From NCBI GenBank assembly GCA_964632205.1, contig CAZWBE010000005.1, positions 1 to 58,668 on the forward strand: 58,668 nt of DNA, written 5' to 3'. Numbering within the stretch: the first letter of the stretch is position 1; each line of letters opens with the position of its first letter. The notes under the pieces are model-generated. The model worked only from the letters and a program-made list of their open reading frames with translations, had not been told where the DNA came from and searched no databases. The translations under genes and the position numbers were made by a program. This document shows positions 8,301 through 16,638 of this stretch, piece by piece. The DNA comes from CALLVF01 sp964632205 (GTDB lineage Bacteria > Patescibacteriota > Microgenomatia > UBA1406 > GWC2-37-13).

Positions 8301-9065
8301 TCTCTCAACCACCGGATCTAAAACTCCTTCCGCTGCCTTGGCTGTTAAATCAATAGTAAATTGTTCTAGAGTATTTTTCTTTTTTCCGGCTCCTTTTTCT
8401 TGCGCTTCTAGACCTTCCTTTTTACCGGTAATTTTTTTGTTTAGATCTTCTTTTTTTAAACCTAATTTTGCTAAAATTCGCGCTCCGGCTCCTTCGCCTT
8501 CTTCGTATAAAGCTAGTAAAAGATGTTCTGGAGAAATAAATTCAAAACCCATTTTCCTCGCAATAATCAAAGAATTATCAATTATCCTTTTTACCCGAGG
8601 AGATATTTGAGGAGTTTTATCAACAGTTCCCCTTTTGTATATTTTATTTAATTCATCCTCAACTATCTGAGGTTGAATCTTTACCTCAATTAAAAAATTA
8701 TAAATTTCTGAATCAGAAAGAAGACCATGCAAAAGATGTTCGCTATCTATATATTCATTTTTTAAATCTTTCGCTTTTTTTTGGGCTGAAAAAATAACTC
8801 GGTTAGAACGTTGAGTCAAATGCGTCATTATATCTAAAATCTCATGTTTTTTTTGCTCATTAAAAGATTGAGGAGGAGACGAGATAGTTGTTGGCGGTGT
8901 CCCAATACCTGAATATGGTTGTTTACCTGATGGTGTTGATCCAATTCCAGAATAAGCAACTTGATTTGTTGATATTGTTTGAGCTAAACTACCTCTCTGA
9001 TTCCCTTTTTGATCACTGCTTGAATTCCCGACTGGTTTTTTTGTAAAATTAAAAAATATTCCCAT
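5400..9065 (-). CDS. clpC: ClpC-family double AAA+ unfoldase with a four-repeat insertion and a C-terminal zinc ribbon
   Basis: At 1221 residues this is about 400 longer than ordinary ClpC. In order it has: a Gly/Ser/Pro-rich N-terminal tail with two YSGIG copies (1-75); a Clp_N double repeat (about 85-215); AAA module 1 with Walker A GEAGVGKT at 278-285 and Walker B ILFVDEIHN near 350; a short ClpC-type middle domain (about 480-540); AAA module 2 with Walker A GPTGVGKT at 617-624; and sensor 1 CTSNIGT near 728. An insertion of four degenerate repeats follows (about 755-987). The fold resumes at FRPELINRFDE near 1020, and a zinc ribbon C1150-x2-C1153...C1169-x2-C1172 precedes a disordered tail. 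In ClpC the segment after sensor 1 holds the ClpP-binding VGF loop, which is not seen here. The function is ATP-driven protein unfolding. A later in-frame ATG at 8828 is a possible alternative start. Confidence 0.85.
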   Translation of the reverse strand: MGIFFNFTKKPVGNSSSDQKGNQRGSLAQTISTNQVAYSGIGSTPSGKQPYSGIGTPPTTISSPPQSFNEQKKHEILDIMTHLTQRSNRVIFSAQKKAKDLKNEYIDSEHLLHGLLSDSEIYNFLIEVKIQPQIVEDELNKIYKRGTVDKTPQISPRVKRIIDNSLIIARKMGFEFISPEHLLLALYEEGEGAGARILAKLGLKKEDLNKKITGKKEGLEAQEKGAGKKKNTLEQFTIDLTAKAAEGVLDPVVERSDVIERVIHILSRRTKNNPTLVGEAGVGKTAIVEGLAQKIIAKSVPEPLLNKKILQLDLMSIIAGASHRGEFEERMKDLIEQIKVSQGQIILFVDEIHNIVGAGASGDSSLDASNFLKPALARGELQMIGATTLTEYRKYIEKDPALERRFQPVFVPEPTEEQAIKMLQALKDKYEAFHRVVIPQEVIEAAVKFSKRYVGDRFLPDKAVDLIDEAASAVRLPLISLPEEIKSLEERISQLSQELVESEKRADRVKARILRSKIDDLQVKLKEKKSDYEWKKGQATTSVTVDIIKDIVSRWTGIPVSKITSSEVERLANLEKIMHQRLINQEAAVSVVAQAIRRSRAGLKSTQRPIGSFVFLGPTGVGKTELAKTLADVLFGQEEAVIRFDMTEYMEKHEVAKLLGAPPGYVGYEEGGKLTEAVRRRPYSVVLFDEVEKAHPDIFNILLQILDDGRLTDNKGHVISFKNTVVICTSNIGTVVIQDELLKRGKIEIEEPPMLSTYTISPRGREILTIGNKYFERMIKTNIDNDNGKKSEELGWQQGMLLDYFAGQEIKEEKKDGEITKTEFPIQGFDTHVISPKGVETITKGSEVFYRTSTTAKIWRKTNLIELFKDNLVINALPDAPEEQLPTIKLKTHAISPDEIEIISYRDRFWRRKGEGKDWETGCLKDYFFGQTIEKGAFPISHWDIHLFSPVGDEVIIVGDNVWIRKFNDNKWQTKTLKEYFGEEFPLEKEIEEKNKVESEIDKKRYEMIKEKVMTELRKFFRPELINRFDEIVIFEPLRFNHMMAIVNLQLKGLGKLLEEQNIGFLYTEAAVKEIVRAGFDPIYGARPLRRAIQKLIENPISTMIIEGKVKMGNQIIVDFDGDSFVFNVEKVELVDVSKIKKEKISNYLCETCANYFQTEVVDNATVICPKCASKKVQQVVKENKEEDEYKTPNSKSVAYSNQPPQVNQGKERANISFASA
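6107..6797 (-). repeat. Four protein-level repeats inserted in AAA module 2 of the ClpC-like ATPase
   Basis: Four units of about 50-70 residues can be aligned by eye. Each begins with a (T/I)HxISPxG-like motif (YTISPRG, HVISPKG, HAISPDE, HLFSPVG). A GxEIIxxGDxxWxR-like strand pair follows, then a W-x5-LKDYFxGQ-like helix (LLDYFAGQEI, LIELFKDNLV, LKDYFFGQTI, LKEYFGEEF). The third and fourth units are most alike. Divergence at the protein level suggests old duplication rather than recent slippage. I do not recognise the unit as a named domain. Confidence 0.75.
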
Positions 9066-9077
9066 TCTTTTTTCATT

Positions 9078-9884
9078 ATGAAAAAAATTTATATCATTGT
9101 CAACATTATTATTTTTTTTATCTTTTTTTTTTCCTTTAATCGTCCTCTTTTCGCTCAGTCTTTAAACAATAATCTTCAACCAGTTGTTACTCAACCATTA
9201 AACAATAATTTTCAACCAATTATTGAATTACTACAAATTATTGCTTCTTTTCTTGATCCTAGTACTAATCAACAATTATCTCCTTCCACTACTCACGATC
9301 CCTCGAATAAAACTATCACTCCATTTAATAACGTTTTACCTCCCCAAACAGATGAACAATTAGTAAATAAAAGTTTTATTTACTATCCTCAATGTAGTAG
9401 TAGTTTTGATAATTATCCTTTACCGAAAGGCTGTACAATCTGCGCGGCGGGTTGTGGACCAACTACGGTAGCTATGATTATTGCTTCTTTAGTTAATAAA
9501 AATGTTAATCCAATAACTATTGTCAATTATTATGGACAAAAAGGGTATTATCTAGGATGTGCCGGATCAAGAGCTTCTGATGCTAGAAATGTCCTCTCTG
9601 CTTATGGTTTAAAAATTACTGATTATCTTACTTACTCGGCTCAAACTGTTGATCAAGTTGCTTCAGACTTTAAGGGCTATTTAAAAGCTGGGTGGACTCT
9701 TTTTGCCTTAGCAAATTATTGTAATGGCGGATGTGGTCATTTTTTTTGGATCGTTGATTTAGACGACAATAACAATGTTTGGGCATATGATCCTTATTAC
9801 GGAAGGAAAGAAGCACCGCCAATTAATGAAAATCGTTATTATCCTTTTCCTCGCTATCGATTAGCTTTTGGGGTTAAAAAATGA
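9078..9884 (+). CDS. Exported C39-like cysteine peptidase
   Basis: This 268-residue protein has a clear signal peptide (Lys-rich start, a long Ile/Phe core, FAQ near residue 27). A low-complexity Gln/Asn/Pro/Thr linker follows, then a papain-fold C39-like domain. The likely catalytic residues are C126 in GCGPTTVAM, H221 in GGCGHFFWIVD and D238 in AYDPYYG. Extra cysteine pairs around the active site could form disulfides. C39-family peptidases cleave leader or cell-wall-linked peptides; the substrate here is unknown. The gene diverges from the ClpC-like gene with only 12 bases between start codons, so promoters must overlap the coding ends. It leads a plus-strand run with a single-helix protein and a VirB6-like protein. 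Confidence 0.75.
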   Translation: MKKIYIIVNIIIFFIFFFSFNRPLFAQSLNNNLQPVVTQPLNNNFQPIIELLQIIASFLDPSTNQQLSPSTTHDPSNKTITPFNNVLPPQTDEQLVNKSFIYYPQCSSSFDNYPLPKGCTICAAGCGPTTVAMIIASLVNKNVNPITIVNYYGQKGYYLGCAGSRASDARNVLSAYGLKITDYLTYSAQTVDQVASDFKGYLKAGWTLFALANYCNGGCGHFFWIVDLDDNNNVWAYDPYYGRKEAPPINENRYYPFPRYRLAFGVKK

Positions 9885-9906
9885 TATTATTTTTAATATA
9901 AACTCT

Positions 9907-10386
9907 ATGTATCCACCTAATATAAAAATCTATCTTGGTTTAGGAATAATTTTATTGGTGCTTTTTATTCTTGTTATTATCTTACCATTTGGTGAAAAAT
10001 CAACTCCGCGTAATAATCTGCCAACTAATATTACGTCAACACCCATTTATTCCTCTCCCTATCAAAATAATAAACCAACAAAAATTCAATCAAACATATC
10101 ACCAGTCAATATTATTTCCCCCACAATTATTATTCCTCCCACCGGTTTTACCGGTGTTAAAGAAGAAGATTTGCCTTATGAAATTAAAACCCTTTCAGAA
10201 CAAAAGCAATTATTAAAAAGCAAACTTCCGATAACTGATAATTTTTTTTCTATTGAATTTAATTATGAGGAGGATAAATTTATTGTTAAGTTAAACGAAC
10301 CAAAAGGTGAAGCGAAAGTTGCCTTTGAAGACTGGCTTAAAAAAAATTATCCCGCCATCCCCTGGAATCGATTTATTTTTCAATAA
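9907..10386 (+). CDS. Single-helix membrane protein, unknown function
   Basis: The 159-residue product has an N-terminal membrane helix (YLGLGIILLVLFILVIIL, residues 7-24), a Pro/Ser/Thr/Asn-rich spacer and a small C-terminal alpha/beta segment ending FEDWLKKNYPAIPWNRFIFQ. I do not recognise the family. The frame is open from 9868, but that start would overlap the peptidase gene by 17 bases; the ATG at 9907 places the helix at the N-terminus. A TATAAA sits 4 bases before this ATG. The layout (anchor, disordered spacer, small outer domain) resembles accessory subunits of secretion machines, but this is only inference from context. Confidence 0.6.
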   Translation: MYPPNIKIYLGLGIILLVLFILVIILPFGEKSTPRNNLPTNITSTPIYSSPYQNNKPTKIQSNISPVNIISPTIIIPPTGFTGVKEEDLPYEIKTLSEQKQLLKSKLPITDNFFSIEFNYEEDKFIVKLNEPKGEAKVAFEDWLKKNYPAIPWNRFIFQ

Positions 10387-10414
10387 TTGACTTCCTTTAA
10401 TTTTTTGTTACTAT
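10387..10414 (+). promoter_or_regulatory. Promoter of the VirB6-like gene
   Basis: TTGACT (10387-10392) and TACTAT (10409-10414) are separated by 16 bases. The -10 ends 6 bases before the ATG at 10421, so the predicted transcript would begin at or next to the start codon. Confidence 0.5.
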
Positions 10415-10420
10415 TAAATT

Positions 10421-12193
10421 ATGGCTTTATTTTGTCTTCATTATCTTAAAAAGGGCCTGAATATTGCTAAAAAAATTTTCTTAGTCTTTCTTGTTTATTT
10501 TGTTGTTATGTCTCTTTTTTTCTATTTTATTAATAAAAATAAACCAAGAATTGCCTATGATCCAGTTAAAAAAAACCGGGAGGAAATTTATAAGGTGATA
10601 AATGATAAAAAATTAAATTCTAGTGAAGAAGGAAAACTAACTATTGCCCTTTACCGAGCCATGATGTGTGGCATGGTAGGTGAGGCTTGCACCAGTAACC
10701 CTGATGATGGTGATAAAAATTTCAACAAAAGTCTTTTTGGCTTTGTAAGTACCCTAATCGTTTTACCCTACGTTAATCCACCTGCCTCAGGTTTATATTG
10801 GGCTTACGATGGTTTGCAAAATGCCGGTCTTATCCCTAAAACTTATGCCGCCGAAGGCATTGGTTTTGCCGCTTTAAAACCGTTTAGTAATATCTGGAAA
10901 CTCTTTCGCGATGTTTCTTATATGTTTGTTGTTTTAGTCCTTATTACCATCGGTTTTATGATAATGTTTCGGATGAAATTAAACCCCCAAACAGTAATTA
11001 CCGTTGAAAACGCCCTACCAAAAATTGTTATTTCTCTTTTATTAATCACTTTCTCCTTCCCTATTGCCGGCTTTATGATTGATTTGATGTATATCAGTAT
11101 TGGTGTTATTGCGGTTTTTTTTAGTAGACTCGCTGGTATCCCTGAACTATTCAATACTCCTCAAAAAATTTTAGAAAACTTTTATTTTGAAAAAAATATA
11201 AAATTATGGAATTTGATTATTCCTTTTGATTTGGCTTTTAATATCGTTCCTTTTAATGCCGATCTTTTTCAATTAACAGGTTCTATTTTTGGAATCTTAC
11301 CTGAAACAATAAAAAATATTATCAATACTATTACTTTACTAGTCTTCCCTCCGCATAAAATTCTTTATTTAATCACTTCTAAAGCAAGAGCTGTAGGACC
11401 CGAAGCGGCGGTTCGTGCAGTGGGTCATGCCATACTTGAAAGATTCAATCCTATAGAAAAAAATTTAGAGAGAGCCGGATCAGGAACACCAATGTTATCT
11501 ATAATTATAGGTTTATTGTTATTAGTTTTAGATTTAATTTTTTTCCAAATAATATATTCTAGTGCTGGTCTTATTATAATATTTCTTGTTTTATGGGCTA
11601 CATTAATTTATTTATTTTTAAGAATTTTTTTTGTTTTGCTTTATTCATATCTTCAGGTTATCCTTCTTATTTTTTTTGCTCCATTAATCTTATTAGCAGA
11701 AATGATCCCTGGCAAATCAACTTTCTCTTTATGGATTAAAAACTTGATTATCAATTTATCAACTTGGCCAATATTAATTGTTTTACTTCTTATTAATGCC
11801 ACCTTAATGAATCAAAGCGTTAATTCGACGGCTTTTTGGCAACCGCCATTTTTAATGGCGATTAATAACCAATATATCAGTGTAATTATTTCTATGGGGA
11901 TTCTTTTTATGATTCCTGAATTAATTAAAGCTATAAAAGATCTTTTTGGCGTTAAACCTCTTCCGTTAGGATTAAATTTAGGTGCCTTTACTGCCGGAGC
12001 GGGATCAATTATTGGAGGAGGAGCTGGATTACTTTCTCAATTTTACACTCCCTACCAATTTTTATTCGGCGCTGATGGAATTTTTAGAAAAAGGAAGTTA
12101 CCAAATGATGCCCAAGAGTTTTATAACACAACTGCTACAATTGCAGAATCTCCGGCAGGCGATCCTGGAATAAGGCCTCCTCAGAAGGGTTAA
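10421..12193 (+). CDS. VirB6/TrbL-like polytopic membrane protein of a type IV secretion-like system
   Basis: This 590-residue protein has an N-terminal helix (about 18-37), an external segment with few cysteines (MMCGMVGEACTSN near 80), and then a block of about seven membrane helices between residues 160 and 520. The segment FVVLVLITIGFMIMFRMKLNP...ENALPKIVISLLLITFSFPIAGFMIDL is typical of VirB6/TrbL-like proteins of Patescibacteria, which form the inner-membrane channel of type IV secretion. The last 70 residues are Gly-rich and then polar, probably cytoplasmic. It shares a plus-strand run with the C39-like peptidase. No VirB4 or VirD4 ATPase is present in the window, so the energising part must lie elsewhere. 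Confidence 0.7.
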   Translation: MALFCLHYLKKGLNIAKKIFLVFLVYFVVMSLFFYFINKNKPRIAYDPVKKNREEIYKVINDKKLNSSEEGKLTIALYRAMMCGMVGEACTSNPDDGDKNFNKSLFGFVSTLIVLPYVNPPASGLYWAYDGLQNAGLIPKTYAAEGIGFAALKPFSNIWKLFRDVSYMFVVLVLITIGFMIMFRMKLNPQTVITVENALPKIVISLLLITFSFPIAGFMIDLMYISIGVIAVFFSRLAGIPELFNTPQKILENFYFEKNIKLWNLIIPFDLAFNIVPFNADLFQLTGSIFGILPETIKNIINTITLLVFPPHKILYLITSKARAVGPEAAVRAVGHAILERFNPIEKNLERAGSGTPMLSIIIGLLLLVLDLIFFQIIYSSAGLIIIFLVLWATLIYLFLRIFFVLLYSYLQVILLIFFAPLILLAEMIPGKSTFSLWIKNLIINLSTWPILIVLLLINATLMNQSVNSTAFWQPPFLMAINNQYISVIISMGILFMIPELIKAIKDLFGVKPLPLGLNLGAFTAGAGSIIGGGAGLLSQFYTPYQFLFGADGIFRKRKLPNDAQEFYNTTATIAESPAGDPGIRPPQKG

Positions 12194-12275
12194 GATTAAT
12201 TATAAATTATTATTTTTATTATTTAAGCTTTATTATTTTTACTTTAACAAATAGTGCCTTTTCCTAATCAACTTT

Positions 12276-13070
12276 TTACCTCCCAAACCCCGGTATCCTT
12301 AAAATATCAACCCCAATAACTTTTAAAATAAAAACAGAAAAAATTATTAACATCAAACCCACAATGCACGACGTTAAAAGTTCTTGTGCTTTTTTGATTT
12401 TTTCCGGATTTCCTTGAGATAGCTGCAATTGAAAAGCGGAATAAATAATACAAATTAAGGCAATAAATCCCGCTAACCCTATTAAAGTGCCAAAAATATT
12501 TTTTTCAAAAAATTCCTGCCAATCGCCAAAATAAACACAACCGATACCTGAATAGTAGCCACCATTTGAAAAACAATTAGAACAATTTAAAAATTCATTT
12601 GATTGCAGTTTTTCTCTAGCGGTTCCTTGAATATATTTATTACAAAACCAATCGCTTATTTTATTTAAATTTTTTTTGTTGGGGTCAACACAAACACAAC
12701 CAGAGGGTCTAATTTCAGGTTCAAGCCCTGGATCGCAAAGACTAAAATTACCCAACTCTTTTGTTAATTCATCAATATTTAAAAACTCATTAACCGATTT
12801 CTTAGCAGAATCAAATAAATCACTCATGCAAAACGGTTGTAAAATAAGAAGATTTATACAGCCCCATTTATTTGAGTTTAATTGATCATCGGGAGCGCTA
12901 AATCTTGGAAGCGAAATATTATTTAAAATTTGATCTGAAGTAATATTTTTACAAGGGTTATTCAAACTTCCTAGCGCTGAAGTTGAGACTAGTTCTTGAG
13001 CAAGTGTTTTTTTTTGAAAAAATAAAAAAATAAATACAAAAATAAGGAAAATAAACAATTTTTTCTTCAT
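12276..13070 (-). CDS. Exported Cys-rich domain fused to a VirB2-like two-helix domain
   Basis: The 264-residue product has a signal peptide (MKKKLFIFLIFVFIFLFF..LAQ). A soluble domain rich in cysteines follows (for example SGCVCVDP, NCSNCFSNGG), and then two C-terminal helices near 192-262. The loop between those helices, LQLSQGNPEKIKKAQELL, is the same motif as in the mini-pilins of this window. So a VirB2-like module carries an extra outer disulfide-prone domain. It is probably co-transcribed with the 1162-residue gene, whose stop lies 15 bases upstream. The VirB6-like gene converges on it from the left. Function is inferred only: a pilus-tip or envelope-channel subunit. Confidence 0.65.
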   Translation of the reverse strand: MKKKLFIFLIFVFIFLFFQKKTLAQELVSTSALGSLNNPCKNITSDQILNNISLPRFSAPDDQLNSNKWGCINLLILQPFCMSDLFDSAKKSVNEFLNIDELTKELGNFSLCDPGLEPEIRPSGCVCVDPNKKNLNKISDWFCNKYIQGTAREKLQSNEFLNCSNCFSNGGYYSGIGCVYFGDWQEFFEKNIFGTLIGLAGFIALICIIYSAFQLQLSQGNPEKIKKAQELLTSCIVGLMLIIFSVFILKVIGVDILRIPGFGR

Positions 13071-13084
13071 ATTTTTATTTTATA

Positions 13085-16000
13085 CTATTTTTTTTGTTCA
13101 AAAGCTTCCTTAAATGCCTTTTGAATTAACATCACTAAAATTATAATCAAAGCTATCGGGAGAAGAGTATTAACCGCATCCCACAATTTATGAATAAATT
13201 CTCCTCCGGCCATTTTTTTCAAAGTAGCAGAATAAATAGTAAAATCTTTTTTCCTTACTTTTGGTAATCTAATTTTTATTTCTCTTCCAAAAAATTTAAC
13301 CGGTACTATCTCTCCTCTTTCATCTTTTCTTCCTAATTTTTTTCCTAACAATTTTGACAAATCAATTTCCTCCGGTAAAGGTAACGGTTTACCAAAAATT
13401 TTTATTGTTATTGGTTCATAGCTTGGTTCTTTGTGTAATTCATAGGGTTCTTTTTCCAAAACGCCTGCCTGTTCTAAAGCAAAAACAAACCTGCCAATAT
13501 CTCTTGAATCCCATTCCCAAACCCGGCCTGGTGCACCAGCAAACTCGGCGGCAATGGAATTTTTTAATCCCAATCCAACCAACCCTCCTAATGGTTTAGC
13601 AAAAGTGTCTTTTTTAAAATAGGCAATAGTTAAATAGGCAAAATAACAGGCAATTTCGTTAGCGTACTCTTTTCCATGAAAGCTTGTTAGGGTTACTTTT
13701 ATCTCTTTTATAAAATTCACAATTTCACTTAAATCTTTTTTCCCAGAAATTGCCATTGACGAAAGTAATGATAAAAACTTTCCATAAGCCGGTGTTAAAA
13801 CTTTATCAACAGTTGCTGTATCCCCCAAAACCCTTTTAATTGTTGTCACTCCTGAAGATTTTAAGGTTAAATAACGATAATCAGTTTCTTCGGGAGCTAA
13901 AGCAAAAGGAATGGTTGATCTTCCTCCCTTAATTTTTTCAAGCCATTGGCGGTATTTATTTTTTCCCTCACCTTTAAGATTAAAATATTGCCTAAATTGA
14001 GTTAATAATCTTTTAACATTGTCAATTCGCTTCTCCTCAGTTATACCTGAATTTCTCAAATATTGTTCAACTACACTCTCATCTAATACATATTCGCCAA
14101 CTACACCAATATCTTTACCCTCTAGTTCTCTCTGTCTCATTTCTTGAGATAAAGCCTGCCTTAATGCTGTTTGAGCCACCACTAAGTCTTTAACAGCTTG
14201 ATCCATCGTGGCCATATCAAAACCAAGGCGAACGCGTAAAATCTCCCAGATTCTTTGACCATCACTAAATCTAGTTCGTTCTTCGGTAATAATTTTTGCG
14301 GGTAAACGATCCACTAATAGTTCAACCATTATTCCCAGGTAGATAGTGTCAGGATCATTTCTTAACGATGTTATAAACTCATCTTTGGTGTCAAACAATC
14401 TTCTAAAATACTTATTATAAATATAGCTTCTAAAACCTTCATTAACTTCTAAATTTTTTAAAAAATCCTTTTTATTATTAGAGTGAAAATGGAGTAATGG
14501 TTCAAAACCAACATTTTCTAATCTTCGCCATTTCTCAGGAAAATCTAACTCAACAAGTTTTCCTTCGCGTACATCAAAAAATAATCCTTTATAAGCCTCA
14601 CCCCAACGCCAACCACCACGAGTAGCAAAACTTCCAATTCGTCCAGGGTTTCTAATATCAAATAAAGTTAAGTGTCCTTTTTTAAGTCCAGCTGTTCTTC
14701 CTTCAAAAAATCTACGCTGAAAGTTTTCAATATCTCTTACAACAGTATTATGATCCCATATTCCAATTCGCCATCTTTCAACTAATTTAGGATCGGGAAT
14801 AGGCAAAAAACCAATTGGTCCACCAACTGTTCCTTCTGCCAACCAGCGCAAATACCCTCTTATAAAAGGATTTAAAACCCCGGTTACTACCGTATCAGAA
14901 AGCCACTCTCCTAAATAAGTTGGCTCGATTCTTCCTCCTTTTTCTGTACTTTTAAGTTTAAAATTAGGGTCAGCATTAGCAATTGTTTCAGGCTCAGTTA
15001 AAAGAATCGCCATCGTTACTCCTTGAGCTATAGAAAATGCGTTATTGATCTGATATTCATTTTTTACTCCTTTATATTTTTTCTTTAAAATATCAAGTGT
15101 TTGCCTCTCTAAATCATTCAAACCATCATCGCCACCAACAAAAAGGGACGGCTCAAGAATCCAATCATGTTTTGCTAACTCTGCCTGAAGCAAACCAGTA
15201 TAAATGTTTAAGGCATCTTGATAAACTTCTGAGTGAGGTAAAAAAGGAATAGTATCGAAATCAGACGTGGTCATAATCTTATTGGCATAACCAGCTAGTT
15301 GAGCCCATAGACTTTGATCTCCGCCTGAAGGAAAGCGAAAAACAAGCCTAGCATTATGAGTAAACTCACGTAATTCTCTAATATGAGCAATTTCCAAATT
15401 TAAAAGCATAAAAAAATCCGCAGTTGAGATTTTTTTTGGTTTTTTAAGAGGATCAATAAAAGGAATAACAATTTCTTTTCCCGCGACATCTTTTTGGACT
15501 TCTTTTCTTTGAGAAAATCTGGCAAAAAAGGAAAATCCGTTTAGATCTTTTCTTTCTGACAGAACTCTTCCCAAAAGCTGAATTCTTGTGGAAATTATAT
15601 TATAAGCACTTTGTAAGCTTTGAAAATAACCAATTGACTCAACTTCATGAAAAGACATTCTCCGATAACTAGGATCGGCATCAGTTTTGTTATATAACTC
15701 TGATACTAAATCGACTATAGCATGCTCAATATATTCGGATAATTCTATATTAACAATATCAAGTTCTTCTTTTGTTAAATCTCTTCCAAGCTGATGTTTT
15801 TTTTCCTCTATTATTCTCTCCTGATGTTTTTTTAGATATTTAATAAAATTCTCTGGCGATAAAATCGCTTGCATCGTTTCTTTTATTTCTGGTCGATCTA
15901 ATGGTAAATTAGCTTTTAATTCTGGAGGAATTCCAAAATCTTCCTCACTCAAATCATCTTCTTTAAGATTAAAGTAATTTTCAAACTCTGCATCAGAAAT

Positions 16001-16573
16001 AGATAAAATATTGTCTTCTTTAATTGCTTTTCTAAGGGATTCTTTTATTACTCTTGCGGCAATAGGATTACTTTTTTCAATTTCTTTAAATCTCTCGATT
16101 AATAGAGGATTAATTTTTCCGGTAGTAGAATCAACAATCTCCTTTTCTCCTAATAAAAAGTCGCCAAAATAAAATAAAATTGAGGAGGCGGTTGAGGGAG
16201 TAAAGTCTATTTTTTGTTCAGCTATTTTTTTCAAAAGAATTGCTCCTTCTCTATTTTTGGAAATGTATTCCGGCTCTAAACCGCTTCTAACTGCCTCAAT
16301 TAGTCTGGTAAAATTAGCTAAAACTTGTTTTCCTTCTTCTTGCTTTCTAGGCATTCTTAAACCACCTCTTTCCATTTTCTTTTCCTCTTCAATAAATTCC
16401 TCGGCTGATGTTTTTTTCTTTTCAGCTTCCTCTCTTAGCCTTTCTCCTAATTTTTTTCTTTCCTCTTGATCTCTTGTTTTTTTCAGTAATTCATGTATCT
16501 CTTTTTTTACTGCTTCAATAACTTCAGTGATTGGGTCAATCGATGAACCAATCCCCCTCTCTTTATTTTCCAT
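13085..16573 (-). CDS. Very large protein with a C-terminal membrane anchor, unknown function
   Basis: This 1162-residue protein is highly charged and helical at the N-terminus (Glu/Lys-rich, coiled-coil-like to about residue 90). It has a long soluble body with no motif I recognise and a single membrane helix near the C-terminus (LLPIALIIILVMLIQKAF, about 1135-1153). There is no signal peptide, so most of it should face the cytoplasm as a tail-anchored protein. No nucleotide-binding loop or catalytic signature was found. Its only context is the secretion-like locus: it lies just upstream of the Cys-rich pilin-like gene on the same strand. A scaffold role on the inner face of the membrane complex is possible but unproven. 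Confidence 0.7.
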   Translation of the reverse strand: MENKERGIGSSIDPITEVIEAVKKEIHELLKKTRDQEERKKLGERLREEAEKKKTSAEEFIEEEKKMERGGLRMPRKQEEGKQVLANFTRLIEAVRSGLEPEYISKNREGAILLKKIAEQKIDFTPSTASSILFYFGDFLLGEKEIVDSTTGKINPLLIERFKEIEKSNPIAARVIKESLRKAIKEDNILSISDAEFENYFNLKEDDLSEEDFGIPPELKANLPLDRPEIKETMQAILSPENFIKYLKKHQERIIEEKKHQLGRDLTKEELDIVNIELSEYIEHAIVDLVSELYNKTDADPSYRRMSFHEVESIGYFQSLQSAYNIISTRIQLLGRVLSERKDLNGFSFFARFSQRKEVQKDVAGKEIVIPFIDPLKKPKKISTADFFMLLNLEIAHIRELREFTHNARLVFRFPSGGDQSLWAQLAGYANKIMTTSDFDTIPFLPHSEVYQDALNIYTGLLQAELAKHDWILEPSLFVGGDDGLNDLERQTLDILKKKYKGVKNEYQINNAFSIAQGVTMAILLTEPETIANADPNFKLKSTEKGGRIEPTYLGEWLSDTVVTGVLNPFIRGYLRWLAEGTVGGPIGFLPIPDPKLVERWRIGIWDHNTVVRDIENFQRRFFEGRTAGLKKGHLTLFDIRNPGRIGSFATRGGWRWGEAYKGLFFDVREGKLVELDFPEKWRRLENVGFEPLLHFHSNNKKDFLKNLEVNEGFRSYIYNKYFRRLFDTKDEFITSLRNDPDTIYLGIMVELLVDRLPAKIITEERTRFSDGQRIWEILRVRLGFDMATMDQAVKDLVVAQTALRQALSQEMRQRELEGKDIGVVGEYVLDESVVEQYLRNSGITEEKRIDNVKRLLTQFRQYFNLKGEGKNKYRQWLEKIKGGRSTIPFALAPEETDYRYLTLKSSGVTTIKRVLGDTATVDKVLTPAYGKFLSLLSSMAISGKKDLSEIVNFIKEIKVTLTSFHGKEYANEIACYFAYLTIAYFKKDTFAKPLGGLVGLGLKNSIAAEFAGAPGRVWEWDSRDIGRFVFALEQAGVLEKEPYELHKEPSYEPITIKIFGKPLPLPEEIDLSKLLGKKLGRKDERGEIVPVKFFGREIKIRLPKVRKKDFTIYSATLKKMAGGEFIHKLWDAVNTLLPIALIIILVMLIQKAFKEAFEQKK

Positions 16574-16638
16574 CGTTTTTGGCAGTAATCATTCTAATAA
16601 AATCATTTTAACTAAAGAAGAAAAAAGAAGCAAGATTA

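Noticed and set aside
8338..8610. Plus-strand frame of 90 codons inside the ClpC-like gene
   Set aside because: Antisense shadow of a strongly supported coding region, with no recognisable domain and no promoter.
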